Shown here in pieces: positions 1 through 10,979 of a DNA stretch of 64,000 nt. A program made the translations under genes and the position numbers. The notes below the pieces were generated by a model, which was not told the origin of the DNA, ran no database searches, and saw only the letters and a list, made by a program, of their open reading frames with translations. Location of the stretch: contig CAMRBN010000003.1 in assembly GCA_947040455.1 (NCBI GenBank), positions 62,001 through 126,000 on the forward strand. The letters are read 5' to 3'. Positions within the stretch are counted from its first letter, which is position 1. Each line of letters starts with the position of its first letter. This DNA comes from an uncultured Mycoplasma sp. (GTDB lineage Bacteria; Bacillota_I; Bacilli_A; Mycoplasmatales; Metamycoplasmataceae).

Positions 1-147
1 ACCAATTTTATCAAATTCATCATTATATGAAGATAGGGGCACTCTTCCGTCCAATAGCACAATAAAACAATCAACAATTTCTTGTTTATCTTTTATATCG
101 TTAAATGCCTTTGCCATATGGCCAGGAAATCAATTTATTAAATCCAT
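1..147 (-). CDS. ylqF: Ribosome biogenesis GTPase YlqF/RbgA, N-terminal part
   Basis: The first 49 codons of a leftward gene that runs off the window edge. The protein opens with MDLINWFPGHMAKA, the typical start of YlqF/RbgA, a circularly permuted GTPase acting in late 50S subunit assembly. The Trp in NWFPGHM is encoded by UGA, so this needs table 4. The following IVDCFIVLLDGRVP segment fits the conserved VDARIP region. Everything beyond it, including the P-loop, is outside the window. It lies 61 bp downstream of the Nif3-like gene, on the same strand. Confidence 0.85.
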
Positions 148-208
148 TTTTTAATTATATATTAATATATATGTAATTGTTGGTTTGTTTGAAAGAACAA
201 ATATATAA

Positions 209-991
209 TTAATATTTTTTTAAGTAATCATTTTTATAATCTAAAATTATTTCTGTCTCATTTGATAACTTATCTTTTAAAAATTCATGAATTCCTTCAA
301 TAAAGACTTCTTCAACTTTATGCGATACAATCATAAAATTAATTCCTAAATTTTGTAACACCACTTGTTCATTTCATTTGATGTCTGAAGTAACTAATAA
401 ATCACAATTGTCAATTTTATTGTGCTCAATAAATTCATAGATATCTCCAGCTCCAGGGGCAAAATAAATTTTTTGAACCAAAGATCCAATTGGTTGAGAT
501 CAATTAGAAATAACATAATCTAAATTCATTTGCTTTTTAATTAATTCCACTAATGAATTAAATGAAGAAGAATATTTGATAATTGAATTAAATTTATAAC
601 GCTTGATAATGTTGTCCAATAAATTTAATTTTTTTAACAAGTAGTAATCAGTACCCATGGTATGAATATCAAATGCTGTGTGAAGACCATAAGTTGCAAT
701 GTTGTTTTCTTCAATTAAATCAAATAATTCTTTTTTAGCAGGATCTAATATAATAGCTTCTAATTTTGAAGGAGCAAAGCAAAATGGGTGATGGGAAATA
801 ATTATGGAAACATCTTCTCTAATGGCTCTTAAAATTGTTTTTTTATCAACATCAAGAGTAATAATAATTTTCAATCTTTTATTTTTGGATTCAGAAAAGG
901 AAAAACCACCAAAATCTCACACTTCTTGAGATTTCAATGGAAATTCTTTTTCCAATAATTTAATTAAATTTGCTTGGTTATTAATTTTCAT
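209..991 (-). CDS. Nif3-like dinuclear metal centre protein (YqfO family)
   Basis: A 260-aa protein starting [18 protein letters not shown]. The Nif3 signature is visible: VWDFGGF near residue 28, then IIITLDVDKKTI, IIISHHPFCF (metal-binding His pair) and TYGLHTAFDI. Near the C-terminus come APGAGD and DLLVTSDIKWNEQ. Nif3 proteins bind two metals in a toroidal hexamer; the biochemical role is unsettled. The start overlaps the last 11 bp of rpoD, so the two are probably translationally coupled. In Firmicutes this gene also sits beside rpoD and dnaG, often with the tRNA methyltransferase trmK in between; trmK is absent here. UGA codes for Trp in three places. Confidence 0.87.
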
Positions 992-2639
992 TTTGGTAAA
1001 AATCTTTTAATTTCTTTCTTCTTTGAGGGTGTTTTAATTTTCTTAAAACTTTTGTTTCAATTTGACGAACTTTTTCTCTAGTATAACCTAATTCCAAAGC
1101 AATCTCATCTAATGTATGAGATTTAATTCTTTCGCCATTAGCATCGATTCCAATACCATATCTTTTTTGAATAATTTCTTTTTCAAAATCATCTAAATGA
1201 GATTCAATCATTTCTTCTAAAATAGCTGACAGTTCTTCTTGAGCTGCAAAATCAATTGGAGATATAACATTATTATCTTTAATAAAATCACTGAATGATG
1301 AATCATCTTCTTTTCCGATTGGCTTATCTAATGAAATAGGATCAATATTTATACGACGAATATATTGAACTTTTTCTGCAGTAAAATCTTCACCATATCT
1401 TTCGGCAATTTGTTGGTCTGTAGGTGTTTCATTTAATTCTTGTTGTAATTCTCTTTTAATCTTAATAATTTTATTAATTGTTTCAACCATATGTACTGGA
1501 ACTCTGATTGTTCTTGCTTGATCAGCAACAGCTCTTGTGATTGCTTGTCTAATTCATCATGTGGCATAAGTAGAAAACTTAAATCCTTTTCTTCAATCAT
1601 ATTTTGACACAGCTTTAATAATTCCGGCATTACCTTCAGAAATAAGATCTATAAAAGAAAGTCCTCTATTTTTATATTTTTTAGCATTATTAATAACAAG
1701 TCTTAAATTTCTTCTAATCAATATTTCTTTTGCTTTTTTTCCGTCACGTCCACCTTTTTCAATACGTTTGGCAAGTTCAATTTCTTCTTCAGCTGTCAGT
1801 AATTGCCCATATTTACCAATTCAACGCATATATCACTTAACAATATCACTTGTTTCAGATAGTTTGTTTTTCATATTTTTATCAGAAACTCTAACATGTT
1901 TAATATTGTCGTTAATATCCAATTCATCTGTATCATCATAATCTTTCAATTCTAAATCATCCATGGCATCAAAATTTTTCAATTCAAATTCATCAGTATC
2001 AGGAGAAATATCTTCATCCATTAGATCATTTAAGTGAGCAGGAATCATATCTGACATATCTGCTTCTTGCGAAATAATTTTTGTTTCCATAAGGTGCAAA
2101 ATTAAATCATCAAGATCATTATCCTCGATTTCTAATTTTTTCTTTTCAAGGAACTTAAAAACTTTTTCTTGAGAAATATGTTTATTTTTAGCATCTTTTT
2201 TGATTTGTTTTTTTAACTCTACTTCTAGCAAACCAACAATAAAATCAAATTTTGGATTAGAAATAGTTGGTGTGTCTTTTTTTGCTTTTGGTTTAGCATC
2301 CGTTTTTGCTTTTGTTGCCTTTGCTTTTGGTTTAGCTGTTTTGACCTTAGGTTCAGTTTTGGCTTTAACTTCTGCCTTTGCTTTTGTTTCTGGTTTTGCT
2401 TTAACTTCTGGCTTTGCTTTTGTTTCTGGTTTTGCCTTAGATTCGATTTTGGGTTTCGACACTTTTGGAGTAGGTTCTGCTTTAATTATTGGATCTTGTA
2501 AAATAGCGTCTATTTGTATGTTTTCAGGTTTATTATCGTTTGAAAAATTTGCTTCAATTGCCTTTTTTCTAATAATTGATTGTGATTTTGATATTGTTTT
2601 TTCGTGTATTACACTACTTCTTTTTTTAAATAACGCCAT
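981..2639 (-). CDS. rpoD: RNA polymerase primary sigma factor (sigma-70, RpoD)
   Basis: A 552-aa housekeeping sigma factor. The C-terminal half has region 2 ([16 protein letters not shown] onward, then [26 protein letters not shown] for -10 recognition and melting), region 3 ([12 protein letters not shown]) and region 4 with the helix-turn-helix ([20 protein letters not shown]), ending [14 protein letters not shown]. The N-terminal third (about residues 60-130) is an unusual Lys/Pro/Ala-rich stretch of near-repeats such as [12 protein letters not shown], followed by an acidic segment; this is probably a disordered linker specific to the lineage. It starts 3 bp after the dnaG stop, the classic dnaG-rpoD pairing. 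Confidence 0.96.
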
Positions 2640-2641
2640 TT

Positions 2642-4369
2642 TTACTTCCCTTGTTTCTTGTTTTTTGTTTTTATTGAACTTTGTATTATTTTTGAAATAA
2701 AATTATCATCTGGATTTTTATCAATTGTTTTTTCTAATTTTGATTTATTTTGACTTAATTTTATGTCCAATTTATCTTTTTCCAGATTATGAATTGTTTC
2801 CATAAATTCTTCTTCTGTATTGGGGGGGTTTTTCGTTTTTTCAATTTCCTTTAATTCTTTTTCTAATTCTTCATTTATAATAAAATCTTCTTTATTTTTT
2901 TTCATTATTATATATTTTGCTAACTCCATATATTTTGAAGTTCCTAAAAAAATGTTTTGAGATAAAAAAATTGTTATAAGTTTAGGGTTCTTCAACATTC
3001 CTAACAATAATCTATTAATATTAATAAATATGTAAGTACCTTTTATTTTAGTTGTTTTTTGATCATTTGTAACATAATTTTTAGCAATTATTTTATTTTT
3101 TTCCATTTTTGGTGTCTTTATTTGAAGAATTTTATTTATTTGATTTGTTTCTATATTCAATAAATCAGAAATTTTGTTAGAATATTGTGATTTAACAATT
3201 GGATCACATAAAACTAAGTAGTTGTTTAGTTTTTTTAGAAATGGTTGAATATTATTTGAATTATTAATATCAATTGAGTTAATTAAATATTGATAAATAA
3301 ATTCAATTCCTGACATTCTTTCATTTAACAAGTTGATGAATTTCTTGTCACCTTCATTATTTAAATATTCATCAGGATCATAACTGGAATTATTTTTGAT
3401 AACATTAACATCAATGTTAGCCTTCATCAACAAAAAAATTGATTTAAGAGTGGCTTTTAATCCAGCTTCATCACTGTCAAAGAAAAGCACTATTGAATGA
3501 TTTCTTAATTTTGATGTGTGAATCTCAGAGATGGAGGTCCCCATCAAAGCAACTGCATTATCTAGACCAACTCTTGCAAAGGCAATAACATCCATAAACC
3601 CTTCAACCAAATAAATTTCTTTACTAATCTCTTTTGCTCTTCAAAAATTATAAATAATTGCTGATTTATTAAAAACTATTGAATCACCTGAATTAATATA
3701 TTTATAAACCTTTTCATCTTTGTTGAGAGATCTTGAAGAAAGACCCACAATATCTCCAAATTCATTTTTGATAGGAAAAATTATTCTATCTGAAATTGTT
3801 TGATTTTCTTTTTCATTAACTAGCGAAGCATTAATCATTGTTGAGATATTATTGTTTTTCTTTAAAAGAAATTCTTTATAACTTTCTATTTTTTTTGATT
3901 TTGCATAACCTAAAGAAAACATACTTTGAATTTTCGAATTTAAATTTCTATCTTTTAAAAACTTTAGGGCATTTACATTTTCTTTGAATGTCAAATCATA
4001 AGAAAATTTTTGTGTGATGTCATTAAAAACCTTGATGATATCTTTTTGATTTTGATTGTATCTTGAATCCTCAATGTATTCGAAATTTTTGTAATCTATG
4101 TCATATTTTTGCGCCAGAAAAAGAATGGCATCTTTTTTGGACATTCCTTGAAATTTTTCTAAGAAGGTGATTACATTTCCGGAAACCCCACAAGAAAAAC
4201 ATTTAAAGAATTGTTTTTCTTGAGAAATCGATAATGATGGAGATGTGTCGTTGTGGACAGTGCAAATACCTTTATAATTTTTGCCGACCTTGGCAAGGTT
4301 AATAAATTCTCCAACAATTTCAACAATGTCTGATTTTTGCAATATTTCATTAATTGTTGATGAACTCAA
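2642..4369 (-). CDS. dnaG: DNA primase DnaG
   Basis: A 575-aa primase that makes RNA primers for Okazaki fragments. The N-terminal zinc ribbon is visible (CTVHNDTSPS then FFKCFSCGVSGN; ligands C, H, C, C). The RNA-polymerase core follows (GRIIFPI-type segment DRIIFPIKNEFGDIVG), then the TOPRIM domain with the catalytic Glu in VEGFMDV and the acidic motif in VLFFDSDEAG. The C-terminal helicase-binding part is Lys/Asn-rich and poorly conserved. The gene has a run of seven C residues on its coding strand (window 2821-2828 region) encoding Pro-Pro, in frame here. It lies between glyS and rpoD on the same strand. Confidence 0.95.
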
Positions 4370-4379
4370 AATTGCTCCT

Positions 4380-5747
4380 TTATTTTTTATTTATATATTC
4401 TTTGATATCTACAATAGATATTCTTTCTTGCTTCATGGTGTCTCTATTTCTAATGGTTACTTTTTTATCTTCCAAAGAGTCATAATCAAATGTAATGGCA
4501 TAATATGTTCCAATTGAATCTTGACGTCTATATCTTTTACCAATTGATCCCGTTTCATCAAAAGAAGTTGCTATATCATCTTGCACAAGTGCTAAATATA
4601 TTTTTTTAGCTTCAGGAGATAATTTTTTTACCAATGGTAATATCGCTACTTTATATGGCGCAATATCCTTATCTAGTTTTAAAATAATTCTTTCATCATT
4701 TTCAAGCTTTTCAACTTCATATGAATCAACTAAGATAGCCAACAACAATCTATCAACACCCACAGATGGTTCAATAACGCTTGGAATAATAAATTCGTTT
4801 GTTTCCGGGACTAAATATTGTAATTTAGTATTGGCCAATTTATTGTGTGAAGATAAATCAAAATCTTGACGATTAGAAATACCCATAACTTCACCTCAAC
4901 CAAAAGGATAAAGAAATTCAATATCACTTGTACCTTTTGAATAATGTGCTAGTTCATCTTTTTCATGAACTCTTATTAACAATGATTCTTTTTTAATTCC
5001 TAAAGACAAAATGAAATCATGCGACTTTTGAACATAATAATTATAATCTTTTTCACTTCTATCTGCAAAAGTAAAAAACTCTAATTCCATTTGTTCAAAT
5101 TCTCTAGTCCGAAAAATGAAATTTCCAGGAGTAACTTCATTTCTAAAAGATTTTCCAATCTGACCTACTCCAAATGGAAGTTTCAATCTTAATGATCTTT
5201 GAATATTATTAAAATTTACAAAAATACCTTGAGCAGTTTCTGGTCTTAAATAAATAGAACTTTTTGTTTCTTCAACAACTCCTTGAGATGTTTCAAACAT
5301 TAAATTAAACTGTTTGATATCAGTTCAATCAGTTTTTGACCCATCATATTCTTTCACATTATCTTTTAGGAATTTGGCTAAAAGTTCATTACTCATACCA
5401 TTTGCATTCTGTTTACTCATTTCTTCATAAATATGATCTGCCCGATATCTTTTGTGATTAATTTTATTTTCTATTAGTGGATCAGAAAAATTAGAAATAT
5501 GTCCGCTCGCTTCTCAAATTTTAGGATTAAGTAAAATTTTGGAATCAAGTCCAACATTGTTAATTTCTAAATTAATAAAATTCTTTCATCATTTTTGTTT
5601 AATTTTATTAATTATCGTAATTCCTAGAGGTCCATAATCTCAAGTATTTGAAAGTCCTCCGTAAATTTCTGAACTTTGAAATACAAATCCTGAATTTTTT
5701 AAATGGTTAACAATATCTTTCATGCTTTTTTTATTATTTTCAATCAT
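4380..5747 (-). CDS. glyS: Glycyl-tRNA synthetase (single-chain, class II)
   Basis: A 455-aa class II synthetase of the alpha2 type that charges tRNA-Gly. It begins [20 protein letters not shown], then [21 protein letters not shown]. Motif 2 is seen around [13 protein letters not shown] and [28 protein letters not shown], and motif 3 in [13 protein letters not shown]. The C-terminal anticodon-binding domain has [12 protein letters not shown] and ends with the [11 protein letters not shown] segment. A ribosome binding site (AAAGATGGAAT) precedes the chosen ATG. It is the first gene of the leftward glyS-dnaG-rpoD-nif3 series, with dnaG starting 10 bp after its stop. Confidence 0.95.
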
Positions 5748-5881
5748 ATTCCATCTTTCCCATAAATTTATTATGTATATATTTATAATTTTATATTAAT
5801 ATATCTTAATTATAGTAATATTTAGTATTTGTGTTGTTCTTTGGTGAGTTTTTTAAAAAAATTATGATAGAATTTATTATT

Positions 5882-6871
5882 ATGATTAACAACTTTGAAC
5901 AATTTAGTCGCTCTTTGCCAGATCGTGTCCCTAGTGGTATTTTTAATTTTTCTTTTTTATCTTGACAAGGTAATGCCATGACTTTTAAAGAATCTTTATG
6001 AATGGTATATTTGATTTATGCTCTTTTAATAGTTGGTTGCCTTCTTGTTTTTATCTTTAAAGATAATGTTAGAAAATTTTATTTAAGAAATGCAAAAACT
6101 GTTACAAGTGTTAGTCAAGGTTTAGGAATTTTTATTATTTCTTTATCTATTTTTCGAATAACAATATTAGCAGTTGGTGGTTATCCCAATTTATGAGAAC
6201 TGGTTCCTTTTCATTTTTGTAGATTATTCATTCTTTTAATATCATTATCGCTAGCCTTTAGACAAATAAACTTAGTAAAATATTTTAGTGTATTTGCAAT
6301 AGGTGGGGGAATTATGGGATTATTAATTCCTGATTTAAATAATTCAGAATATTGAACAGAATTTGGTGGAGCGGATTTAGGACTTGATAGTTATGTATTT
6401 TGAGATTATTTCTTTATTCACACTTCATCTGTTTTTCTAAGTGTATTTTTATTGACATCACTAAAACCTGTGTTTTATAAAAGCGAAATGGCTTATACAA
6501 TTATTACGATGGCTTCATTTACAATTCTTTTATTCTTAACTAATTTGGCACTTGCAAATGTAACTGATTCAAGATGAAGATCTAATTGATTTTATCTAGG
6601 AATTCCTTCAGTGAATGGAATAGATGATATATTGGCGCCGTTTTTAGGACCATTAGTTTCTTATCCAGCAATCTTATTTACCTTCATGACTATTGGATCA
6701 ATCATTTATGTAGGAGTAACAATGATTTACATTAACTCTGATAGTATCAAATTCGTTTTATGAGATGAAGAAAAATCTGCTCATACTTTCAAAATAAAAT
6801 TCGTGCCCTCAGAGAATATGTATCAATTTAAAGTTGGTCCTCTAAATTATCGTGAAAAATATAATTTATAA
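5882..6871 (+). CDS. YwaF/TMEM164-like multi-pass membrane protein
   Basis: A 329-aa integral membrane protein with about seven hydrophobic segments. After a short N-terminal region containing FSFLSWQGNAMTFKESLW come helices such as MVYLIYALLIVGCLLVFIF, and further on LVPFHFCRLFILLISLSLAF and DYFFIHTSSVFLSVFLLTSL. The His in PFHFCR and the FIHTSS segment match the TIGR02206/YwaF family, whose function is unknown. It stands alone on the plus strand, divergent from glyS. A TATGAT -10 box at 5863 lies only about 13 nt before the ATG, so the leader is very short. Confidence 0.75.
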
Positions 6872-6987
6872 AAACATTAGCAAATTATTTGTTGGTATAT
6901 TTTATTAATTAAATCAAGTTACTCAAAATAAATTGTGAGAGAAAATTATTTTTTAAATTAATGAATACATTAATTTTATAAAACAAA

Positions 6988-7013
6988 AAAACCTTTATTT
7001 GATTAAAGGTTTT
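6988..7013. terminator. Bidirectional intrinsic terminator
   Basis: A perfect 10-bp stem (AAAACCTTTA / TAAAGGTTTT) with a 6-nt loop, flanked by A-rich sequence on the left and T-rich sequence on the right. It lies between two convergent genes, the YwaF-like gene (plus) and tsf (minus), and so can serve both. Confidence 0.85.
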
Positions 7014-7035
7014 ATTTTATTGTTTGTCAAATTTA

Positions 7036-7908
7036 TTATTTAGACATTTGAGCTTTAACTTCAGCTGCAAAATCAACAGATTCCTTATTGATTCCTTCAC
7101 CAACTTCAAAACGAACCATAGCTATTTCAGTTGCATTTTTTTCACCTAAATATTTAGCGATAGTTTTCCCACCTTCAACAACATATTCTTGTTCAGTCAA
7201 TGTGTCTTCTGAAAGTGATTTTCTAAGCATTCCTTTTAGAATGTTTTCTTTAATAGCTTCTGGTTTTCCTTGCAAGGCAGGAGAGTCGGCAAATTCAGCT
7301 TTTAACTTATTCACTCTTTCAGCAGGAACTGAAGATTCATTTAAAAATTCTGGATTCATCGCAGTGATGTGCATTGCAATACCTTTCAATGCTTCATCAC
7401 TTGAACCTTTAGCTACAAATAAAGCAGCTTTTTGTCCATCTGAGTGAGTATAGTTACCAATGAAAATTCCATCTTCTTTAACAAATTTTATCGCTCTTCT
7501 GAATGAAATTTTTTCACCGATTGTTGATGTTGCTAAAGTTGCAAGTTCTTCAATTGTTTGCCCTTGAGAGTTTTTTAATTTTGAAGCTTCTTCATCTGTT
7601 GCAAATTCATTAGAAATTAAAATGTTTCCAATTTCATTAACCAAAGCAATAAATTTATCATTTTTAGCAACAAAATCTGTTTCTGAATTCACTTCATAGA
7701 TAACACCAAACTTGTCATTAACAAGTGTTGATACTAATCCTTCAGCAGCAATTCTTCCTGATTTTTTAACAGCCTTAGCAATTCCGTTTTCTTGTAATCA
7801 CTTAATTGCTTCTTGGATATTTCCACTAGTAGCATCTAAAGCTTTTTTACAATCAACAAAACCACTTCCTGTTAATTCTCTTAATTCTTTAATTGGATTT
7901 CCAGACAT
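7036..7908 (-). CDS. tsf: Translation elongation factor Ts
   Basis: A 290-aa nucleotide exchange factor for EF-Tu. It begins [24 protein letters not shown], matching the N-terminal UBA-like module, which contacts EF-Tu. The core has [16 protein letters not shown], the signature segment for EF-Ts. Its start codon shares one base with the rpsB stop (TAATG), so rpsB-tsf is a coupled operon as in most bacteria. Confidence 0.96.
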
Positions 7909-8882
7909 TAAATATCTCCTTCTTTTTTAGTTTTAACTTCAGGTGTTGCAGGTTTATCTTTATTTGCATAAAGAGGTCTTGGAACTCAACCTTCAGGTCT
8001 TTCTCTGTTTTCTCATGGTCTTTTTTTGTATTCTCCACCTTCAAAGTTTCTGTTAGGAGTTCTAGTAAATTGACGTCTCTCTTTATTAACATCAACTGGT
8101 AATACAATTTTATCATCAGGTTGGTAAGCAAATTTAACTGTTCCATTTTTAGCTTCAACAATAGCATCTGCCAAAATAGTAATAATCAAGTTTAATGATT
8201 TTACAGAATCATCATTTGCTGGTATTCCTAAATCTACCAATTCAGGATCACAATCAGTATCAATAATTCCAATAATTTTAATGTTTCTTTTTCTTGATTC
8301 TTTAATAGCAATTAAATCATCCATTGGATCAGCAATAATCATAAATTGTGGAGCTGAATTCATGTTTCTAATACCTTGTAAGTTTTTTTGTAATTTATCA
8401 AGTTCTTTCTTTTTAAGAATTCCTTCTTTTTTAGTATATCCTTCAAAATTTCTTTCTTCAAGTTTTTCTAAATCTTCCATTGCTCTAACACGAGAAAAAA
8501 TAGTTTTATTATTAGTTAAAGTTCCACCCAATCATCTTTCACTTACATAAGCTGAATTTGTTCTTAAGGCTTGTTCTTTAATTACTTCTTTTGCTTGTCT
8601 TTTAGTACCTACAAAGATAAAGTTAGCACCTTTTTGAGCAGCTTTAAATATTAATTTATAAGCTAATTCTAATGATTTTTGTGTTTTTGAAACGTCAATA
8701 ATATGAGTATTCATTTTTTGTGTATGGATATATGGAGCCATTTTTGGATTTCACTGAGATTTTCTGTGTCCAAAATATGTTCCTGCCTCCAATAGTTTTT
8801 TTGTTGAAACAATTTCACCTGTTCCAGAAGCACTTAAACTTGTTTGTTCAAGAGAAGCTTCTTTTTGTTGGTCTTCTGACAT
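7908..8882 (-). CDS. rpsB: 30S ribosomal protein S2, extended
   Basis: A 324-aa S2 protein. Conserved parts are [42 protein letters not shown] and [11 protein letters not shown]. It is longer than the roughly 230-250 aa of other bacteria: there is a short N-terminal extension ([13 protein letters not shown]) and about 60 extra C-terminal residues rich in Arg, Lys, Pro and Glu. Such tails are common on mycoplasma S2. In-frame UGA encodes the Trp of ERWLGG. A good ribosome binding site (AAAGGAA) precedes the ATG. Confidence 0.95.
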
Positions 8883-8893
8883 ATATTTTCCTT

Positions 8894-8992
8894 TTAGTTT
8901 GTTGTTTTTCTTCCTAAAACTTCAAATCAACTAGCATCATGTTTTCACATGACACACCCAATTGAATCCGTAATAGTGCGTATTTTTTTCAT
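8894..8992 (-). CDS. 32-aa leader ORF ahead of rpsB
   Basis: A short ORF (MKKIRTITDSIGCVMWKHDA...), open under table 4 with two UGA Trp codons, ending 11 bp before the rpsB start. The residues look protein-like (WKHDASWFEVLG), but I recognise no family. Its reading frame contains a small perfect hairpin (TCATGT-GAAA-ACATGA at about 8943-8958). It could be a real small protein, a leader peptide, or just untranslated rpsB leader RNA. Evidence is limited to an intact frame and position. Confidence 0.4.
8943..8958 (-). promoter_or_regulatory. Small GAAA-tetraloop hairpin in the rpsB leader
   Basis: On the minus strand the leader reads TCATGTGAAAACATGA, a 6-bp perfect stem capped by a GAAA tetraloop, a stable RNA motif. 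It lies about 65 nt upstream of the rpsB start. S2 leaders in other bacteria carry autoregulatory structures, so a regulatory role is possible but not shown. Confidence 0.35.
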
Positions 8993-9136
8993 TTTAATTA
9001 TTTAATGATTTAAATATCTAAAATAATTTTATCATAATTAAGAGAATTTTCTTTGATAAATCTAATACTAAATCTAGTTTTTAAAAAATTATTAAAAACA
9101 TTTAATTGCTGAAAATGCTGATTTTTACTGTTATTT

Positions 9137-9167
9137 TTGCAGCAAACATAAAAAAACAGTCTATTAT
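9137..9167 (+). promoter_or_regulatory. Likely promoter of the methyltransferase operon
   Basis: TTGCAG at 9137 and TATTAT at 9162, 19 bp apart, end about 10 nt before the first good ATG at 9178. No ribosome binding site precedes that ATG, so the transcript is probably leaderless or nearly so. Confidence 0.45.
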
Positions 9168-9177
9168 TTTATATACT

Positions 9178-10468
9178 ATGAAGCAAAAATTAAATGATTC
9201 ACAAAATAAACCAAGTAGATATAAAAAATTAAATGTATTTGAAACATTCTCCGGAATAGGTTCGCAACACAAGGCATTAAAAAATGCTTTTAAACCTGAT
9301 AAATTTGACATTATAGCTACCTCTGAATGAGAAATTTATGCCATTATAGCATACGATGCCATTCATCACGGACCAGTCAGCAAACAAGCTTTAAAAGACC
9401 TTTTAAATAGGGGGGGGGATTGTTTCTGTTGATGAGTTATCCACATTTCTTTCAAAATTCTCTTTCTCCAAAAATGGAGAAAAACAAACCGATATAAATA
9501 AAGTTATTCATAATGAAATAGAACTTGCACAAAGATTAGCTGTTGCAATGTTAAGAAATAATAACATTGGCAGTATTTTAGATTTTGATAAAAAGAATGT
9601 CAAGAAAAACATTAATTTATTAACATACTCTTTTCCTTGTCAAGATTTATCAATTGCAAATATGGGTCGAGGAACAGGAATGGCAAAAGGAATTGAAAAT
9701 CGTTCAGGACTTCTTTGAAAAGTTTCGAATATTTTAGAATCATATTCACAAAATAATCTTCCTGAATTTTTGTTATTGGAAAATGTACCAAATATGCTGT
9801 CAAAAAATCATAAAAAGGATTATCAAGAATGAGTTAAATATCTTAAATCCAAGGGTTATAAAACAATAACAAAAATATTAGATGCAAGAAAGTATGGAAT
9901 TCCACAAAGCAGAAGAAGAGTCTTCGCTATTTCTTTCAATATTAATAAATTAAATATTGATAATTTTGATGAACTTCAAGGAAGATATGAAGAGCATTTA
10001 TTAAAATCAGAAAATAGATATATATATGAAGAGAAACCAAAAAAAGTTAATCAAATTTTACAAAATTCTTTCTTATCATTAGATAAACATGAGGATGAAA
10101 CATATGAATGTTTAATGAAAAATACTCCATCAAGAGTCAAAATGGTTAATGATAACAAAGATTTATTGTCTAATGATTTGCTTTTTTTCAGAACACTAAC
10201 TAAAAAACAAGATAGAAATCCCAATGTAGGTTTTGTTAAAACAAATTTTGATAAAGAAAATTATTTAAAAGAAAGATTTATCACACCCAGAGAAGCTTAT
10301 AAAATCATGGGTTTTACAGATAAAGATTTTGAAAATACAAAAAATGATTTATACAAATTTTCAAAGGAAAAATATTATAGCCAAGCAGGTAATTCTATAG
10401 TGGTTCAAGTTTTGGAAGTAATATTCAAATTTATAATGGAGGTGTGAGATGAAAACAATAGGAAATAA
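9178..10468 (+). pseudogene. DNA cytosine-5 methyltransferase, phase-variable, OFF (frameshift in G9 tract)
   Basis: Two frames together encode an about 429-aa m5C methyltransferase. The first frame has motif I (NVFETFSGIGSQHKAL). The second has motif IV with the catalytic Cys (SFPCQDLS), motif VI (LLLENVPNML), motif VIII (GIPQSRRRVFAIS) and motif X (YYSQAGNSIVVQV). The join is a run of nine G at 9410-9418. With nine G, translation ends at 9501, giving a 107-aa stub. Eight or eleven G would restore the full frame, so the gene is OFF in this sequence. This is slipped-strand phase variation rather than ordinary decay, since everything after the tract is intact. The 3' end overlaps the next gene by 20 bp. 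The recognition sequence is unknown. Confidence 0.88.
9410..9418 (+). repeat. Poly-G tract (G9), phase-variation switch
   Basis: Nine consecutive G in a genome of very low GC, placed inside the methyltransferase coding region between motif I and motif IV. The upstream frame reads agg ggg ggg g, and the downstream frame needs one G fewer. It is the longest G/C homopolymer I noticed in the window. Confidence 0.9.
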
Positions 10469-10979
10469 ATTTTCAAAAATAGGAACAAATCCTAGTAAAT
10501 ATATTGAAAATTATAAATTGTATTTTTTAAATATTGATAAACAAGAAATTTTAAAAATAGACAAAGAAAATTTTTCAATAACGCACAATGGAGTGCAAGT
10601 CATTAAATTTAATAGCGATGCAACATTTAGGCAAAATATTGATTGTTGAGTAGGATTGGGTCTTTTTATAAAAAAAGATAATAGACTTGTAAAGATATTT
10701 GAAAACATTAATGAAAGTGATTTTTATCAATATCTGAGAGGAATTATATTAGTTCAAACAAATGTTGAAAAAATTAATATTTATAGAGATACTATAATAA
10801 TAAAATTGATGAATTATATAAACTTAGAAACTATTGAAAAATATAATCTTTCATGCAGAACCAAAGTTATAACAAAAAAAGATATTGAAGATGAAACTGG
10901 TCAATTTGAAAAAGAACTAATAAAAGATAAAGTGTTAAAAAAGACAATAAAAATAATATGGGAGAAAAAATATGAATAA
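10449..10979 (+). CDS. Unknown 176-aa protein between methyltransferase and DUF262 gene
   Basis: Starts MKTIGNKFSKIGTNPSKYIE within the end of the methyltransferase gene and ends inside the start of the DUF262 gene (8-bp overlap). A UGA encodes the Trp in IDCWVGLGLF. I see no signal peptide, membrane segment or recognisable motif; it is Lys/Ile/Asn-rich with a charged C-terminus (IKIIWEKKYE). The overlapping ends on both sides show it is part of one operon. It could be a specificity, effector or nuclease component of the system, but nothing in the sequence decides this. Confidence 0.8.

Noticed and set aside
1433-1630. 65-codon minus-strand frame
   Set aside because: Out of frame inside rpoD, whose region 2 ([15 protein letters not shown]) fills this stretch.
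2200-2700. 166-codon plus-strand frame
   Set aside because: Antisense to the Lys/Ala/Pro-rich part of rpoD; hydrophobic composition is a mirror of the repeat codons.
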